64,000 nucleotides of DNA, from positions 1 through 64,000 of the forward strand of contig VXAY01007403.1 of NCBI GenBank assembly GCA_013399855.1, in the 5' to 3' direction. Of the stretch, positions 38,828 to 50,047 are shown in pieces. A model generated the notes under the pieces. The model was not told the DNA's origin. It saw only the letters and a list, made by a program, of their open reading frames with translations, and made no database searches. The number at the start of each line of letters is the position of its first letter. Position 1 is the stretch's first letter. Both the position numbers and the translations under genes were made by a program. Origin of the DNA: Oxyruncus cristatus. Taxonomy: Eukaryota > Chordata > Aves > Passeriformes > Cotingidae.

Positions 38828-41800
38828 ATTGACTAATATACACATTTTGTATTTCACCAAGGCAAATGACATTTTAAATCTTTTAGGTTTTTTACTCCTT
38901 TCAAATACTTGCTCTCACGTAAAATTTTGAACAGTTGCCACCAGTATTGTAAAAGATTGGCATGGCTGGGACGTTTGACATATAAAAGCATCAGCACTTA
39001 TTAGTGATAACCACCATCCTCTCTCCTCTCCTGATGGATTGTATGTTCTTTTATTTAGTGTAAAGAAAAGATGACAGGAACAAGCAATATTCTAGATTTT
39101 TCTGTTAAAATGTTGCTGGCATTTGAGGGGGCTTTTTTATATTTTTCTAAAAGAACAGGTGTCTTTGGTAATCGATTCTGTTGGGAAACATATGATAAAA
39201 AAGCATGTCTACTCCCACAGCTTAAGGGACTGTCAAATTGTAACTCCATCACTTCTCTTCTAGACTTGCTAGCAGAAGTGCTAACAAGAAAATGCTAAAT
39301 AACAAACCTTTTAAACTGATGTTTATGGAAAGGAAGGTTGTAAATGTCAGCACTGATCATACCAATAAACCTGAAATGGACATTTTGTGCATTTCAAGAT
39401 TTTAAGAACTCACAGCAATCAAATAGCTTAGTGTCATGAACCTGAAATGGAATTACAACTCTGCATTGGATAAAGCAGTTATAATTGTGACTTTATAAAA
39501 TTTGCAACCTTATTATTTTCTTATTTATTAATCTTTCTGTCCCACATTACCGTTGTTTGTCCTGGGAAAAAGTTAGAAGTGCAGTTTTGGAGAGAGAGAC
39601 CTAGCTGAACTATATTTCTCTCTAGACGAAGTATCTCAGCCAACTTCATTAAGATAAAGCTTGCACATTCTGAATTGCAAAATTGTGCATAACTAAAAAT
39701 ATCTAATTCTTTATGCTGTTTTGGCAGTTATTCCACACTCTGGTACAAAGTAGGCTATCTACAATTTTTTTAGTGTAATGGATATTCTGTTGTACAATAG
39801 CATCATTTACCTCTCCATTTACTCTAATTGAGGGCAGTTTAATTTGAATTAAATTTACATTTATGGCTGAAGAACCATGATAACAGAAAAGTCAAGGTGA
39901 ACACAGTCTTCTTTTTCGTTTACTTGATTAAAGTGCACTCTTATGTACTTCCAACTAGAAAATAGAAATACTATATATAGCACCTGCCAAAGGCAATATT
40001 AATAAAGCAGAAGCCATTGAAATGGATTTCCATTGAGCAAGGGAGACCTAAAGGAATATTTTTTCACAGTGAGGTATTTCTCTGACAGAATGTCACTGGC
40101 TTAAATGGAGATGATTACAAAGAATAAATAATAATCATTGGTCCATGTATTAGCAGATAGAAATAAAGCATTGAGATGGCTGTTTATGCAAATCTATCTG
40201 CATTTAAGGATAACATCATTATCTGTATCATTAAATGCCTGTAATAATTAGACAAATGTTATTCTGATTGACAATCTTCTACCTCTGCAGTCACTACTTT
40301 CTTTTTGCCCCCTCTTTCTGCTATCAGACCATATGCCACATCTACATTTTTCCCCCTCATTACTTTTAAGAAAAACTAAGAATAAATTGGCCACTGCAGA
40401 TTCCCTGTGAGGAATTTTCAAGTTCCCTCTGATTCAGGGTGAGGAGATGACACATTAGAGTACCAAGCTGATGTCTGGAAGCAAAGCTTTGTGACTATGC
40501 CACAGAAGGAAGTAGGACATATGAGAATTGCATCCAGTTTTAAAGGTCTTAAATTGACTTATTCAAGAAGCTGTATGTCTCTGTCCTTTCTGGCTGATTT
40601 TTCTTGTTCTAAAATTTTCCCCCTTTAAGTTTCTCCAGACCTTACTTCTCCAGTATAATTTAACCTATATGCTTTGCAGTTCTGCCTTCTCCTGTCCTTG
40701 TTATCAATATTTTTATTGTATTTTTTCAGCATTTATTCCTGCTTGATCCCTTACTGATGTTGTTACAAGCTCCCTCTGCTTTTTCCTTGCACTCTTTTTC
40801 CAGTTTCCTTTTGGCTTTGTGATATCACATTTCACTACTTTTCTGATGTTTCCACTTATAAGCTCTTTGTTTCATCTCTCTCTCTTCTTTTGCAAACTTC
40901 ATTACAGCAGGTACCATGAAGCAGTTACCTTGAGTGTTTCCCATGCAACCTAATGGAAACTAAACACTATGTGCAGTGAGCATTTATTCATGCATTTTTT
41001 TTCTGTCCTTATTACCAGCAGAGTCCAACTTGTGATAGTCTTTTCATCACATTTAAAGAAAAGCTCTAAAATGCTAGCTTTTTAAAAACTAGTTTCCCAA
41101 GGTATCTCCACTAGGAGAAAGTCCCCCAGCATCATGAAGAAGTGATTTGTCAGATACCCTTTAGCAAAATAATTTTATTGCAGATATATGCTTACAGGAG
41201 GTCTCCTTATGGTACAGTGGCAAGACTGATGAGCTGTGAGAGCCTCAATACAAGAGAGCACAGTTGAAGGTCATGCTACAAGGAAAATTATTGCTCGTGT
41301 AAGGAAACTAAAAAATTTTGTTAACTAAACAGCTAGTTCAAAGGGATTTTTTTTTCATATTCACTTTGTAAGTGCATTTATCTCACTAATACACACAATA
41401 GAGGGATAAATTTGGTATACACACCAATAAAGCTGTACATGGAAACCAAATCTGTTTAAGTTTTTCTTTTGGCTTTAGGGGGATTGAATGCAATCTTCAT
41501 GAGGGATTGATATGAGGATTAGGCTTCTAAAATAAGATAACTTGTTGCCCTGTAACATGGTAGGGAGTACACAGCACAATAAAATATGCTAATTAGGAGA
41601 AAAGAATCCTAAACTTTTTAACTCCCCTTAGCCATGCCTGGCTTCAGACCCGCAAGTTTCCCACTTACAGAAAAATCTATTGTGTTGAAACATCAAAGTT
41701 ATAATCACAAAGGTTATTTTTTAATGGTCCTTCTCTTGCCCTTGAAATCAAGAATTGTGCCAAATAAGCACTTTTTTATCAGATCACTGGAAGGTGACTA

Positions 41801-42317
41801 TAAATATGTACAATGCTTTAGTTATTTATTTATTTTTAACATGCTGATTTATTTTCTATGAGGGCATGCTTGCAGATTCTCTGATAAGTGATTGTTGTCA
41901 GTACAATATAAGATTCAGCTTCAGCAAGGCATATTCTAGATTTTTTTCAAAGTGCTTTAAATTCTAACAATTAGATAGGGATACTCATTTTTAAATGCAC
42001 ACTGATTCGCAGGTGTTCAGCAGTAGGCATTGTCAGTCTAGGAATGACAAAAATAGTCTTTCATTGTTGAAAACGGAAGATTTCCACAAAAAGGAAGATG
42101 AAGGAGGAGCATATCAGCTTTTTGAAAGAAAGGTCTATGCAAAGTATGTCTTTCAGGACTCCTTTACAGTCGCCTCTTTGATATCAGACTCCAGGATGCC
42201 AACAGATCTTCAGTTTACTCTTTTCAATTTGCAAATCATGATAGATATGACTAACAGCAGCCCATAAAGATGTAACCCATAAGCAGCAATCTAAACTGAA
42301 ATAGAAAAAATAATAAT
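38828..42317. other. Unique AT-rich sequence, no gene recognised
   Basis: No repeat family or exon recognised. The frame at 41995-42267 (90 codons) has a fairly balanced composition but no domain and no clear splice context. Confidence 0.5.
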
Positions 42318-42406
42318 AAAACAAACAAACAAAAAACCCAAAACCAAAACAAACCAAAACAAACACAAAAAAGAAACCCACAAAAGCCACAAACAAACAA
42401 AAAAGC
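42318..42406. repeat. A/C-rich low-complexity tract
   Basis: An A-rich stretch with C, CC and CCC breaks, holding ACAAACAAAAAACCC at 42325-42339, the same 15-mer as in the tracts at 6135 and 58734. A minus-strand frame rich in Phe, Val and Gly over it is a composition artefact. Confidence 0.85.
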
Positions 42407-43499
42407 CTGGCATTTACAAAAACTGATTTAAAATCTCAGAAAACTGTCTTATCATTTGTGCTCATTAAACCATGTGCCATTATAATATGTGTCTCTGTCT
42501 CTACTGAGAAAAAAGTTACAGATGTTGTTTCTAACTCAGACTCTTGATTATCTGTCAGTCCGGTGCTAACTTCTTTCCTTTGTCCTCTTTGAATGAGCTT
42601 TCTCTCCATCTGTAACTATTATTTAAATTGATGATGTAAAGATTAAAAATATCTTGTGGCCCAGCATCACTGAAATGACAATTGTATTTGTCCTGTGCCT
42701 GACAATTACACTTCTTATAAAAATACTAATATTATTTTTAGCAAAAGTTGCTACTTTGGGGATATTGTTAAACAAACGTGGTGAAAATGAGCTACTAGGA
42801 TGATTTAAAGAATATACGACTGTGGCTTTGTGGATTCATTTTGGAACAAGGTACTAGGGAGCTAATGAGATCATTTACACTGAGACAATAAAAAATGCAG
42901 CATAAGGAAAGTGCAGATCTAATGCAAAGTCTGTTGTAACTTGGAAATCATAGGAACTATACAAAGCCTTCAGACTTCTGTAGTGAAGAGATGGTAAATA
43001 CACTAAAGATGATGTTTGCTTAAAACATGTATTTTTTAATGTTTGTAAATTCTCTACTATTAATATTAATCCTTTTCTTCACTTCTTGCTGTTGTATGCA
43101 TTCTAATCTTTAATTTGTCCTCTATCTTTCTACTCCCTCCTGCTTGTCAGGCTCTACTGTCATTTCCCCTCTCTCTCTGTTATTCTTCTGGCCTCTTTTT
43201 GTGTCTTTTCTCTTTAGGTTTTATTCGTCTCCCCAGAGAGACTCCCAGATCACTTTACAAATGTAGGCTGGACTTCTGATGTCATTCCTAGAGAAAGGAA
43301 AAGAAGTTAGAACCTTAGTGTTCGAGGCTATATAGGAAATCTTCTTACATGTCTCTGTAACAATGCTTTTTCTTGATCCCGAGATGCTTGAATATGTATT
43401 TGTGGGTAGGGAAGAATAAAAATGTTAGGAAGTTATATCTTTATAGTGTCTGACAATTAGACACAATTGTTTGTCTCTCTATAGAGTTTGTGTTGTGCT
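42407..43499. other. Unique AT-rich sequence, no gene recognised
   Basis: No repeat family, exon or RNA gene recognised; a pyrimidine-rich stretch lies near 43070-43230. Confidence 0.55.
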
Positions 43500-43619
43500 A
43501 GCCATCAGGTACATGGGGTGACTCTTGGGGATGGCCCTGTGCAGGGCTAAAGGTTGGACTCAATGATCCTTGTGGGTCCTTTCCATCTCAGCATATTCTG
43601 TGATTCTGTGATTCTGTGA
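43500..43619 (+). mobile_element. CR1 LINE, extreme 3' end
   Basis: About 120 bp of a CR1 3' end: 'GGGGTGACTCTTGGGGATGG' near 43515, 'GTTGGACTCAATGATCCTTG' near 43553, 'GGGTCCTTTCCATCTCAG', and three copies of the terminal octamer (TGATTCTG). The wording upstream of the tail differs from the copies at 3293 and 16585, so it is a different subfamily, and the intact octamers suggest a younger insertion. Heavy 5' truncation is usual for CR1. Confidence 0.92.
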
Positions 43620-44232
43620 AATTTCAGAAATGTCACTTTAAAATAAACGAATAAACTGAGTTTGGGATTTGAATTGCATTTGTTTCCTCAGCTCTTCCTG
43701 GTTTAGGCAATGCTCTGTAGTATGAATCCCATAATGAGATGCTTCAATTCCTGGAGTTACTACAGGGAATACAGGTGCCTGACTCGGTTTCATAGATTCT
43801 GTTGCAGAGCCTGAAGGAATGAAATGTAGGGCAGTCAGACTCCTTCTCTGTCAGACATCTTTCTAAATAGAAATAGTCTGAGTTGTACAGGTGATTTTGT
43901 CATGTCAGGATCAAATCATATTGTTAAATGATACAATATATTGTATATTACTGTATTTCTGTAACATATGGTCCATATACAGAAAAAACAGTACCATATA
44001 TGTTAACACAATTCTTTCCAAAACCAAAGATTTCAGATGCAGGCTGTTATTCTTTTGTAATGTTAGTAATTATGCATCAGTGATATGGTTGTTGTGTGGT
44101 TTTAAAGTGTCAAAATATATTGAAAATCATCCTCTGAACTACAGAATGCAAAAACTTTTTTCCCTATACCTTTTTTTAATTGCCAAATCCACTTTTATAA
44201 GAATAGGATGTTTGTTTCTAACAATTAACCTG
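43620..44232. other. Unique sequence, no gene recognised
   Basis: A plus-strand frame at 43891-44271 (126 codons) runs into the minus-strand LINE fossil and has no domain of its own. Nothing else recognised. Confidence 0.55.
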
Positions 44233-44358
44233 TTAGACAGAAGATGTTATGTTGTTGTAGAAAGCAATTAGGTTAGTCTGACGTGATTTGCTTTTGGTAA
44301 ATTCATGCTGGCTGTTTTCAAGGACCTTCTTAATTTGTTTTGTATGCTGCCTCAAGAG
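44233..44358 (-). mobile_element. LINE ORF2 reverse-transcriptase fossil (CR1/L2 clade)
   Basis: Read on the minus strand this is a clean 41-residue frame ending in TAA. It contains VLENSQHEFTKSKSRQTNLI followed by AFYNNITSSV. That is the segment of CR1-clade reverse transcriptase usually worded SQHGFTKGKSCQTNL, which precedes the FSKAFD palm strand. Gly is replaced by Glu and Cys by Arg. Weaker similarity seems to continue into 44359-44450 (upstream in the minus direction). The palm strand expected below 44233 is not recognisable. It is an old, isolated fragment, dead by truncation and the stop. Confidence 0.7.
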
Positions 44359-46818
44359 TTTAAAACGAGAAAGCTTTACGTCTCAGGCATGTATGTGACT
44401 AGGCAGAGATTTAGGGGTTTTTTAGTGTTGTTCAGTTTAAACACACATAATTTTGCTTAAAATTTATCATAGTCACCTCTGTGCTATTTCAAATTGTGTG
44501 TTTTGTATCTAATCCTGTTGTCTGGGTGTTCTGTTCAGTCATGTCTAGTCAGTGGGCTAGCTCTTTTTCTAATCAAGTACTGTCCCTGTAAATCTATACG
44601 CTGTATTTCCCATTTTCCCCTCAGTAGTAAATTTGGATGCACAGGCACAGCTGTAGTTTGTTCCAGTATTCTGTCTGCTCTGAACAATCAATCTACAGAA
44701 TATTTTACCAACCCCTATCAACCTCACTAATATGCACCACAAAACACCTGAGTTGTAGGAATGACAAATTCAACAGTTTTTAAAAAAAACTGTTCCTAAT
44801 TACCATAGGTATTTTTATTATTTGTTTCTATTACTGGAAACCCTTGTAATCCTAAACATATGTGCAAAATCCCATGTGATAGAGTAATGCATCTTTAAAT
44901 TTGTTCTCTCAAAGATACAGTTGTAAGAAGAGTATGGTCACACTGGAAGATTCTGAAGGAGGGGTGAAGTTGTCTTTTTTCCAGGAGGCCTTCACAAGAG
45001 GGACTTGTGAATCACTTCTTAGCAAGCTAAATGAAATATGGAAAGGAATACACAAGAATCTGCTCATTTTTTCCCCCACAGTAACCTGATTATAATACAT
45101 AATATTGCTTTTTAATATAATAAAATAGTTAATATAATAAAAATTACACACAATGTATTTTAAAATGCTCTGTAGTAGACAATAATTTTTTCTAATGAAA
45201 TGGGACAGAACTATTTAACTGTCTGAAAAAAAGATGAAATGTCATTTTTCTTCTGTCAGTGATGTTTTTATCTAATACACATTATGTTGGTTTTGTTGCA
45301 ACAACTTCCTTCATCCTAGTTTGAATGAATGACACATTGATTGATAAGTTGGTCACCTAAGCTTGCTTATGTTTTTGTTCAGTTCTGGTGCTAGAGCAGA
45401 AATTCCAAATGTCAATAAAAAATTTCTCTTAAACATGGGAGAAGATGTGGGTGGTTATTATAAACAAGATTTTTGTACGAAGTGTTAGATAATTGCACAT
45501 CGTGTTCACAAACTGCTGAAATCATAAATATTGAGATGATTGGACTGATAAGCTGTAGGGTCTCATTGCTCATGTCTTGAGTTTTTTCATTAAATTGTTT
45601 TCATATAAAAAAAAGATTTGATTAAAACAGCAAGAATCAGTAGGAGTATTGTATGAATATTGTTTCATGCACTTATGTAAGTAGTTTCCAAGAGAAAGGT
45701 GAGCAGAAAATGAGTTATGGCTGTATATGCAGTAAGTGGATTTCTACAGCAATCTTAATCTATAGTTAAAACAAGACAGTTTGAGGAAGACAAGCTTGCT
45801 GCACTATCCCTTGTCCTCAAGCAAAGATATTTCTAGGTTGTAACAGAACATACCAAAACAACACATGTATTCAGAGATGTCTTCAAACTAAGGAATTTAG
45901 ATCATGTTCCCTGTGTAGCTGTTTTGATTGCCTGGTAAATTTAATTTTATATATGACAGATATTAACATTGGATAGAAAATTTACATATTTGAGGTAGCA
46001 AATCAGAAAAATCACTGGGAGTGGATAGTTTGATAGGATTCAGCATTAAGATATTAATGGGTGGGAGGCGGAGGAATTAACTATATTTCTTGTTCTATAT
46101 AAGGAACTTGGAGATATTTTAACTTTTTCCGCTAATATAATTTTAAAACAACCTCTATATAATTTATGAGCTAGAAGCAGAGAAACAGAAGGGAAGAGGT
46201 AACCTTATGAAAAGGGAATACAATCAAGTTTGAAAACAGGTGCGCTAAAAATTATTTAATTCTTCCATTGGGAAGAAAATAATACCTATCTACAGTTAGC
46301 TGGGTAAAAAAACTTCTAAAGTGTTGATTTGTTCTATCTGTCAATCAATTTTTAAATTCATATTTTAACACTAACAATCCGAACAGTTGCTTTAGTATTT
46401 ATCAGAAGCCATTTTAATAAAATAGTTATCAAGTAAAAATTTATTCTTTTTTTTAACAGTAAGACTGTTTTTGGGAAAGGGACACTTAAAGTTTGATTAC
46501 GTTTTGCTTGATAGTCCTGTAGTTGAAGAACCAACCTTCTACTGGACCAGGTAATGTGGGATGGAAACCCGAGGAGACTTTTATTGATTTTGTGGATTTT
46601 TTGTATTATTCTAGTTCCATATAGTTCCATATAATCCTTTGATGCAAACTCCATCTTGCAAACTCAAAATTAAGGATTTTCATTGATGAGGAAGGGAATT
46701 CATGAACCTTTTAAATCGGTCTTTCACATTTATGTTGTTCAAAGTTCTATGTGTAGACTTTCATATTTCTTTGGATATCCTATGTTATAAAGATGAGCTA
46801 AATACACTTGTATTCAAG
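44359..46818. other. Mostly unique AT-rich sequence, no gene recognised
   Basis: The first 100 bp may be further LINE remains. TTAATATAATAAAA is duplicated at 45112-45125 and 45129-45142, and TAGTTCCATA is doubled near 46612-46632. The 98-codon minus frame at 46358-46654 has no domain. Confidence 0.5.
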
Positions 46819-46904
46819 GTTTCATGCCGCATCCGATTTACGGAAGGATCAAGCGACAACTGAAAGGGTTTGACCAAAGTAGAAGGTGTGTGCAGCTACC
46901 GCAC

Positions 46905-46910
46905 TTTATT
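46905..46910 (-). terminator. LTR poly(A) signal
   Basis: AATAAA on the minus strand, 16 bp downstream of the TATA box of the solo LTR and about 80 bp before its 3' end, where a retroviral R/U5 signal is expected. Confidence 0.7.
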
Positions 46911-46926
46911 AAGGGTGGTGGGTTAC

Positions 46927-46933
46927 ATTTATA
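46927..46933 (-). promoter_or_regulatory. LTR TATA box
   Basis: TATAAAT on the minus strand within the solo LTR, with a CCAAT motif about 170 bp upstream. Position and order fit a U3 promoter. Confidence 0.65.
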
Positions 46934-47356
46934 GGGTTGGCAAGGAAAGGTTCTGGAAATGGAGGTGGTACATAACATATATGGATGGAGTAGGCGGGGT
47001 TCAGGCCAAATAGGGAAAGCGTGGGGGGAGTGTTCACCAAACAGGGAGTGCAGAGGAGGAACAATACCAAACATGGTAGCGCCGCACTGCAGCAAACTTG
47101 GACCAATAGGAAAATAGGGGGTAAACATGAGGGGAAAATTATAACAAAACTTAATAAAAACTGGGGTACATTCAACTCAGTGCATGCATTAACAGTGTCA
47201 AACTATGCTTCTTAAACAAATGTCTCTGTTCAGCTGTTGTCGCAATGTATTGCTCGTGGCAGGGGTCTGCCTGTTGATTCTGCCAGTGTCTACTTTAGCT
47301 TTTTCCACCATCTTTGAAACTGTTCCTCTTCGTCTCAATTGCCTGTTGCAGTTTCA

Positions 47357-48486
47357 TGTTTGATGAAAAAAAAAATTCACTCACTTGACATTACCTACTG
47401 TTCAGGCAGAGAAAGAGAAATTTTGTTTAGAGACAGCTATAGATTTTAGAAATCTACATTAGCACTTAACCTCTTGTGGTAAATTCATCCCTAATTGTCA
47501 CAAAGATTTCAGTAAATCTTAATGAGTTTATGTTTCTTTCTCCTAACTTTTTGATCTACCTGAATACATGAAAAAAAATTGATTTTTTCTAAGCAAATAA
47601 ACTCTAGCATTTTGTTTTAAAAAGAATATCATGTTTTTCATCCTGATTTGAAGTTTTTTGAAATGTCTGTTTGTATCTGTAATGTTCCTGTAATTAAGCA
47701 ATCAGAGTTCTGCTACTCCCGTTATACCTCTTGTGTGAAACAAGTGTGACTAATGTCTTTATAGCATTTTTTTTTTTTCATTTCACTGTACTTGACTGGA
47801 AAAAAAAACCAAAAAGACATAAAAAGACAGTGCTTACATTTTTTGGTGAGAAACATGTAAGTACTACTAAGTAGTTATTTTACATTAACAATACTTTATA
47901 AAATATCTACCATTTTATTAATAAAAAGTTTTAAATCACACTAGTTATTTCTTCTTTCTATGGTAGCGGTACTAAGTCTCTTTTTTTTTTTTCCATTGAT
48001 ATAAAATGTTTCTTGAACTAACAAATATCTCTCCAAATGTCTCTTTTCCAAAGAAGCCTTGAGTTGTCTTCAAAAAGAAGTTGCTAAGTATTTTGGATTT
48101 CCACTTGCTGTCGATCCGAACAGCGTTGAAAAAAACAAGATGTTACCTACTGCCCAATCCCTACTATGGAAAAAAGAATAGGTGTTAACATTTCCATAAA
48201 AACATTTCTTCAGAGCAGTTTCAGCTTTAGGGTAAGCAATTAATGCAATTTAAAGAAAGTTCATTAATAACGCAGTGATAACAGTTCTAACAGTTATAAC
48301 AAAAGTGCTATAAAACATAGTGAAAACCTGTCTTAATTTAATGCTCCAAGTTCTGACTTTAGAGGACCTATGAGACCAACTGTTCCTCGTGGCCACCTGT
48401 CTGGAAAATCCCATTTTATGTAGGGATTGTTTTGACAGCAGCCAGGCATGAAGATGAAAAAGTAGCAGCTGCTAATTCAGTTTAAC
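47357..48486. other. Unique AT-rich sequence, no gene recognised
   Basis: Contains several A and T runs. No repeat family or exon recognised. Confidence 0.55.
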
Positions 48487-48680
48487 AGAATCAGAGAATC
48501 TCAGAATCGACCAGCTTGGAAAAGACCTACAAGATCATCAAGTCCAACCCTTGTTCCAACACTGTCGTGGTTACCAGACCATGGCACTAAGGGCGACATC
48601 CACTTGGCATCTTCCAGGAGAGGTTCTAAGGCTCCCTGAGCATATGACATTTCAACAGCTATAAACTGTGAAGTCCAGAA
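48487..48680 (-). mobile_element. CR1 LINE 3' end
   Basis: Read on the plus strand it opens with AGAATCAGAGAATCTCAGAATC, the reversed octamer tail of CR1, then 'GATCATCAAGTCCAACCCTTG' near 48532 and 'CCAGACCATGGCACTAAG' near 48574, a CR1 3' end wording common in songbirds. A weaker match continues over CTCCCTGAGC near 48632 to 'CTGTGAAG' near 48667. It is the only CR1 3' end of the window on the minus strand. Confidence 0.85.
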
Positions 48681-49439
48681 GGTGATTATCAATGATCAGA
48701 CTTCAAGCTTAATCTGAATTTATCAGGGTTTATTAATGACTCTAATAAAATGCTCTAGAGGAAAATGTAAATTCCAGTCAGCTTTGTAGTGAAAAAAAAC
48801 ATTCTTTGCAGCACTTGAACTTAAGATGAGAAAGGGATTTAGTTCAATTAAGTTTATTGAAATTCAATGTATAATGCTCCAGAGGAGCAAGTGAAAAAAA
48901 CACAGTTTTATTTTCAAATATGGAAACTTTTAAATTGTTTGAAAATTTTGAAACTCACTCAAACGGGCTTGGAGTGAAGATGTGAAGCAATGCTTCAATG
49001 GAGAATAAACTTAAAATAATAATTTTGGATTATTGCATAGAACACAGGGTTGAGCATTGTGAAGGAGATCAGCTCTTCTTATTCATCTTCCAGTGGTTTC
49101 TGCATCATCTGCTGAATTTAATCAGCATATGTTTTTTGTAACAAGCCACAAAATTATGATATAGAACTCTTTATTCGATACTTTATTTTTATTATGATAC
49201 ATATTATGTGGAAGTGATGCATTTATAATATTTTTACATGTTAGCTTTCTAGACACTTAAAAAAAATCAAAATACTGTATCTTGGAACTGACTGGAAAAG
49301 TGGGTGCCACCAAGGTGTGGGGTCAAGCTAACATTGGAAAGGTAATTCAGCCAAGAAGAAAAAATGTAAAACAACTTAAAAAAAAAATGGTTTCTTCACT
49401 TTGTGAGTAATTTCATGTTGTGAGGGTGTATGGGATGCA
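48681..49439. other. Unique AT-rich sequence, no gene recognised
   Basis: Nothing recognised between the CR1 end and the LTR-type repeat. Confidence 0.55.
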
Positions 49440-50047
49440 GGCGTCCAGCCATCAGCAGCAGTGGGGCCTGCCAGGAGGCCTCTGTGAGGAGAGGCCAGGG
49501 CTGACACATGCCAAACACAGTTCCAGGAGGAGAAGAAGTAGGAGAAAGAGGAGGAGGAGGAGGAGAAGGAAGAGAAGAAAGAGGGAGAGGAGTCTGTGGC
49601 TGGAGCAAACATTCCCCAGTAACCCTTGGAGGACACTGTTGGAGCAGGGAAAAGTGTGAGGAGGAAAAAATGAGGAGAAAGCAGCAGCAGACCCCAACTG
49701 TTATGGTCCAAGTGCACACCCTGTTTGAGAGGGTGATAAAGGAATCTGGAGTGAAGAGGTGAAGCCTAGTGAAAGGGGGAGGAAGAATCCTGTTTCAATT
49801 GGATTTTTTTGTTTGTTTCCCACTACCTGAACTAGTAATTATGTTTTTGTTTTAATTAGTCATACATTTTCACTGAGTTGAGTTGTGCTGCTCATAACAT
49901 CTGTTGGAAACCGATCTTTTTCTTTAACTCAACCCATAAGCTCTTTTCTTCTTGGTCTATTTTCTCCCCACCCCATCCTGCTGAAAGAGTGGAGAGAAAC
50001 AGTGGCTGGGCAGGATTTTGGATGTTAGTCAAGGCTTACTCACCACA
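49440..50047 (+). mobile_element. Diverged songbird LTR-type repeat, copy A
   Basis: This follows a dispersed repeat that I know from songbird genomes and take to be an ERV LTR. The order is: GC-rich part with 'GTTGGAGCAGGGAAAAGTGTG' near 49639, AATCTGGAGTGAAGAGGTGAAG near 49742, a purine-rich piece, 'TTGGATTTTTTTG', a decayed version of the 'AAGTCGAGTCTGTTTTGCC' block near 49875, then 'CTCAACCCATAAGCTCTTTTC' near 49927 and 'CCCCATCCTGCTGAAAGAG' near 49972. It ends in TCACCACA at 50047, so the CA terminus is kept. The 5' limit is uncertain and no target duplication could be paired. The orientation assumes the family's sense strand ends in CACCACA. Frames rich in Arg/Lys/Glu or Ser/Leu/Pro over 49376-49762 come from the purine tract and are not genes. 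Confidence 0.7.
49540..49592. repeat. 53-nt uninterrupted polypurine tract
   Basis: Only A and G occur from 49540 to 49592, with GGAGGAGGAGGAGG in the middle. It lies inside LTR copy A and could form a triplex, but that is inference. Confidence 0.9.

Larger units (their letters stand above)
46819..47356 (-). mobile_element. Solo LTR of a class II-type endogenous retrovirus with 6-bp target duplication
   Basis: GTTTCA at 46819-46824 is repeated exactly at 47351-47356. The 526 bp between (46825-47350) start TG and end CA. Read on the minus strand the element has U3 with a CCAAT box in reverse (47103-47107 on the plus strand), a TATA box TATAAAT (46927-46933), AATAAA at 46905-46910, and about 80 bp to the LTR end, as in a compact retroviral promoter/poly(A) arrangement. 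There is no internal region on either side, so the provirus has been lost by LTR-LTR recombination. A 6-bp duplication is typical of class II (ERVK-like, alpha/beta) elements. The perfect TSD points to a fairly recent insertion. The 96- and 88-codon frames in it are not gag, pol or env. I cannot name the Repbase family. Confidence 0.88.

Noticed and set aside
46838..47175. Minus-strand frames of 96 and 88 codons
   Set aside because: They lie inside the solo LTR across its TATA and poly(A) region and resemble no retroviral protein.
49376..49762. Several open frames on both strands rich in Arg/Lys/Glu or Ser/Leu/Pro
   Set aside because: They come from the polypurine tract and GC-rich half of LTR-type copy A. 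Multiple frames on both strands are open together, with no domain.
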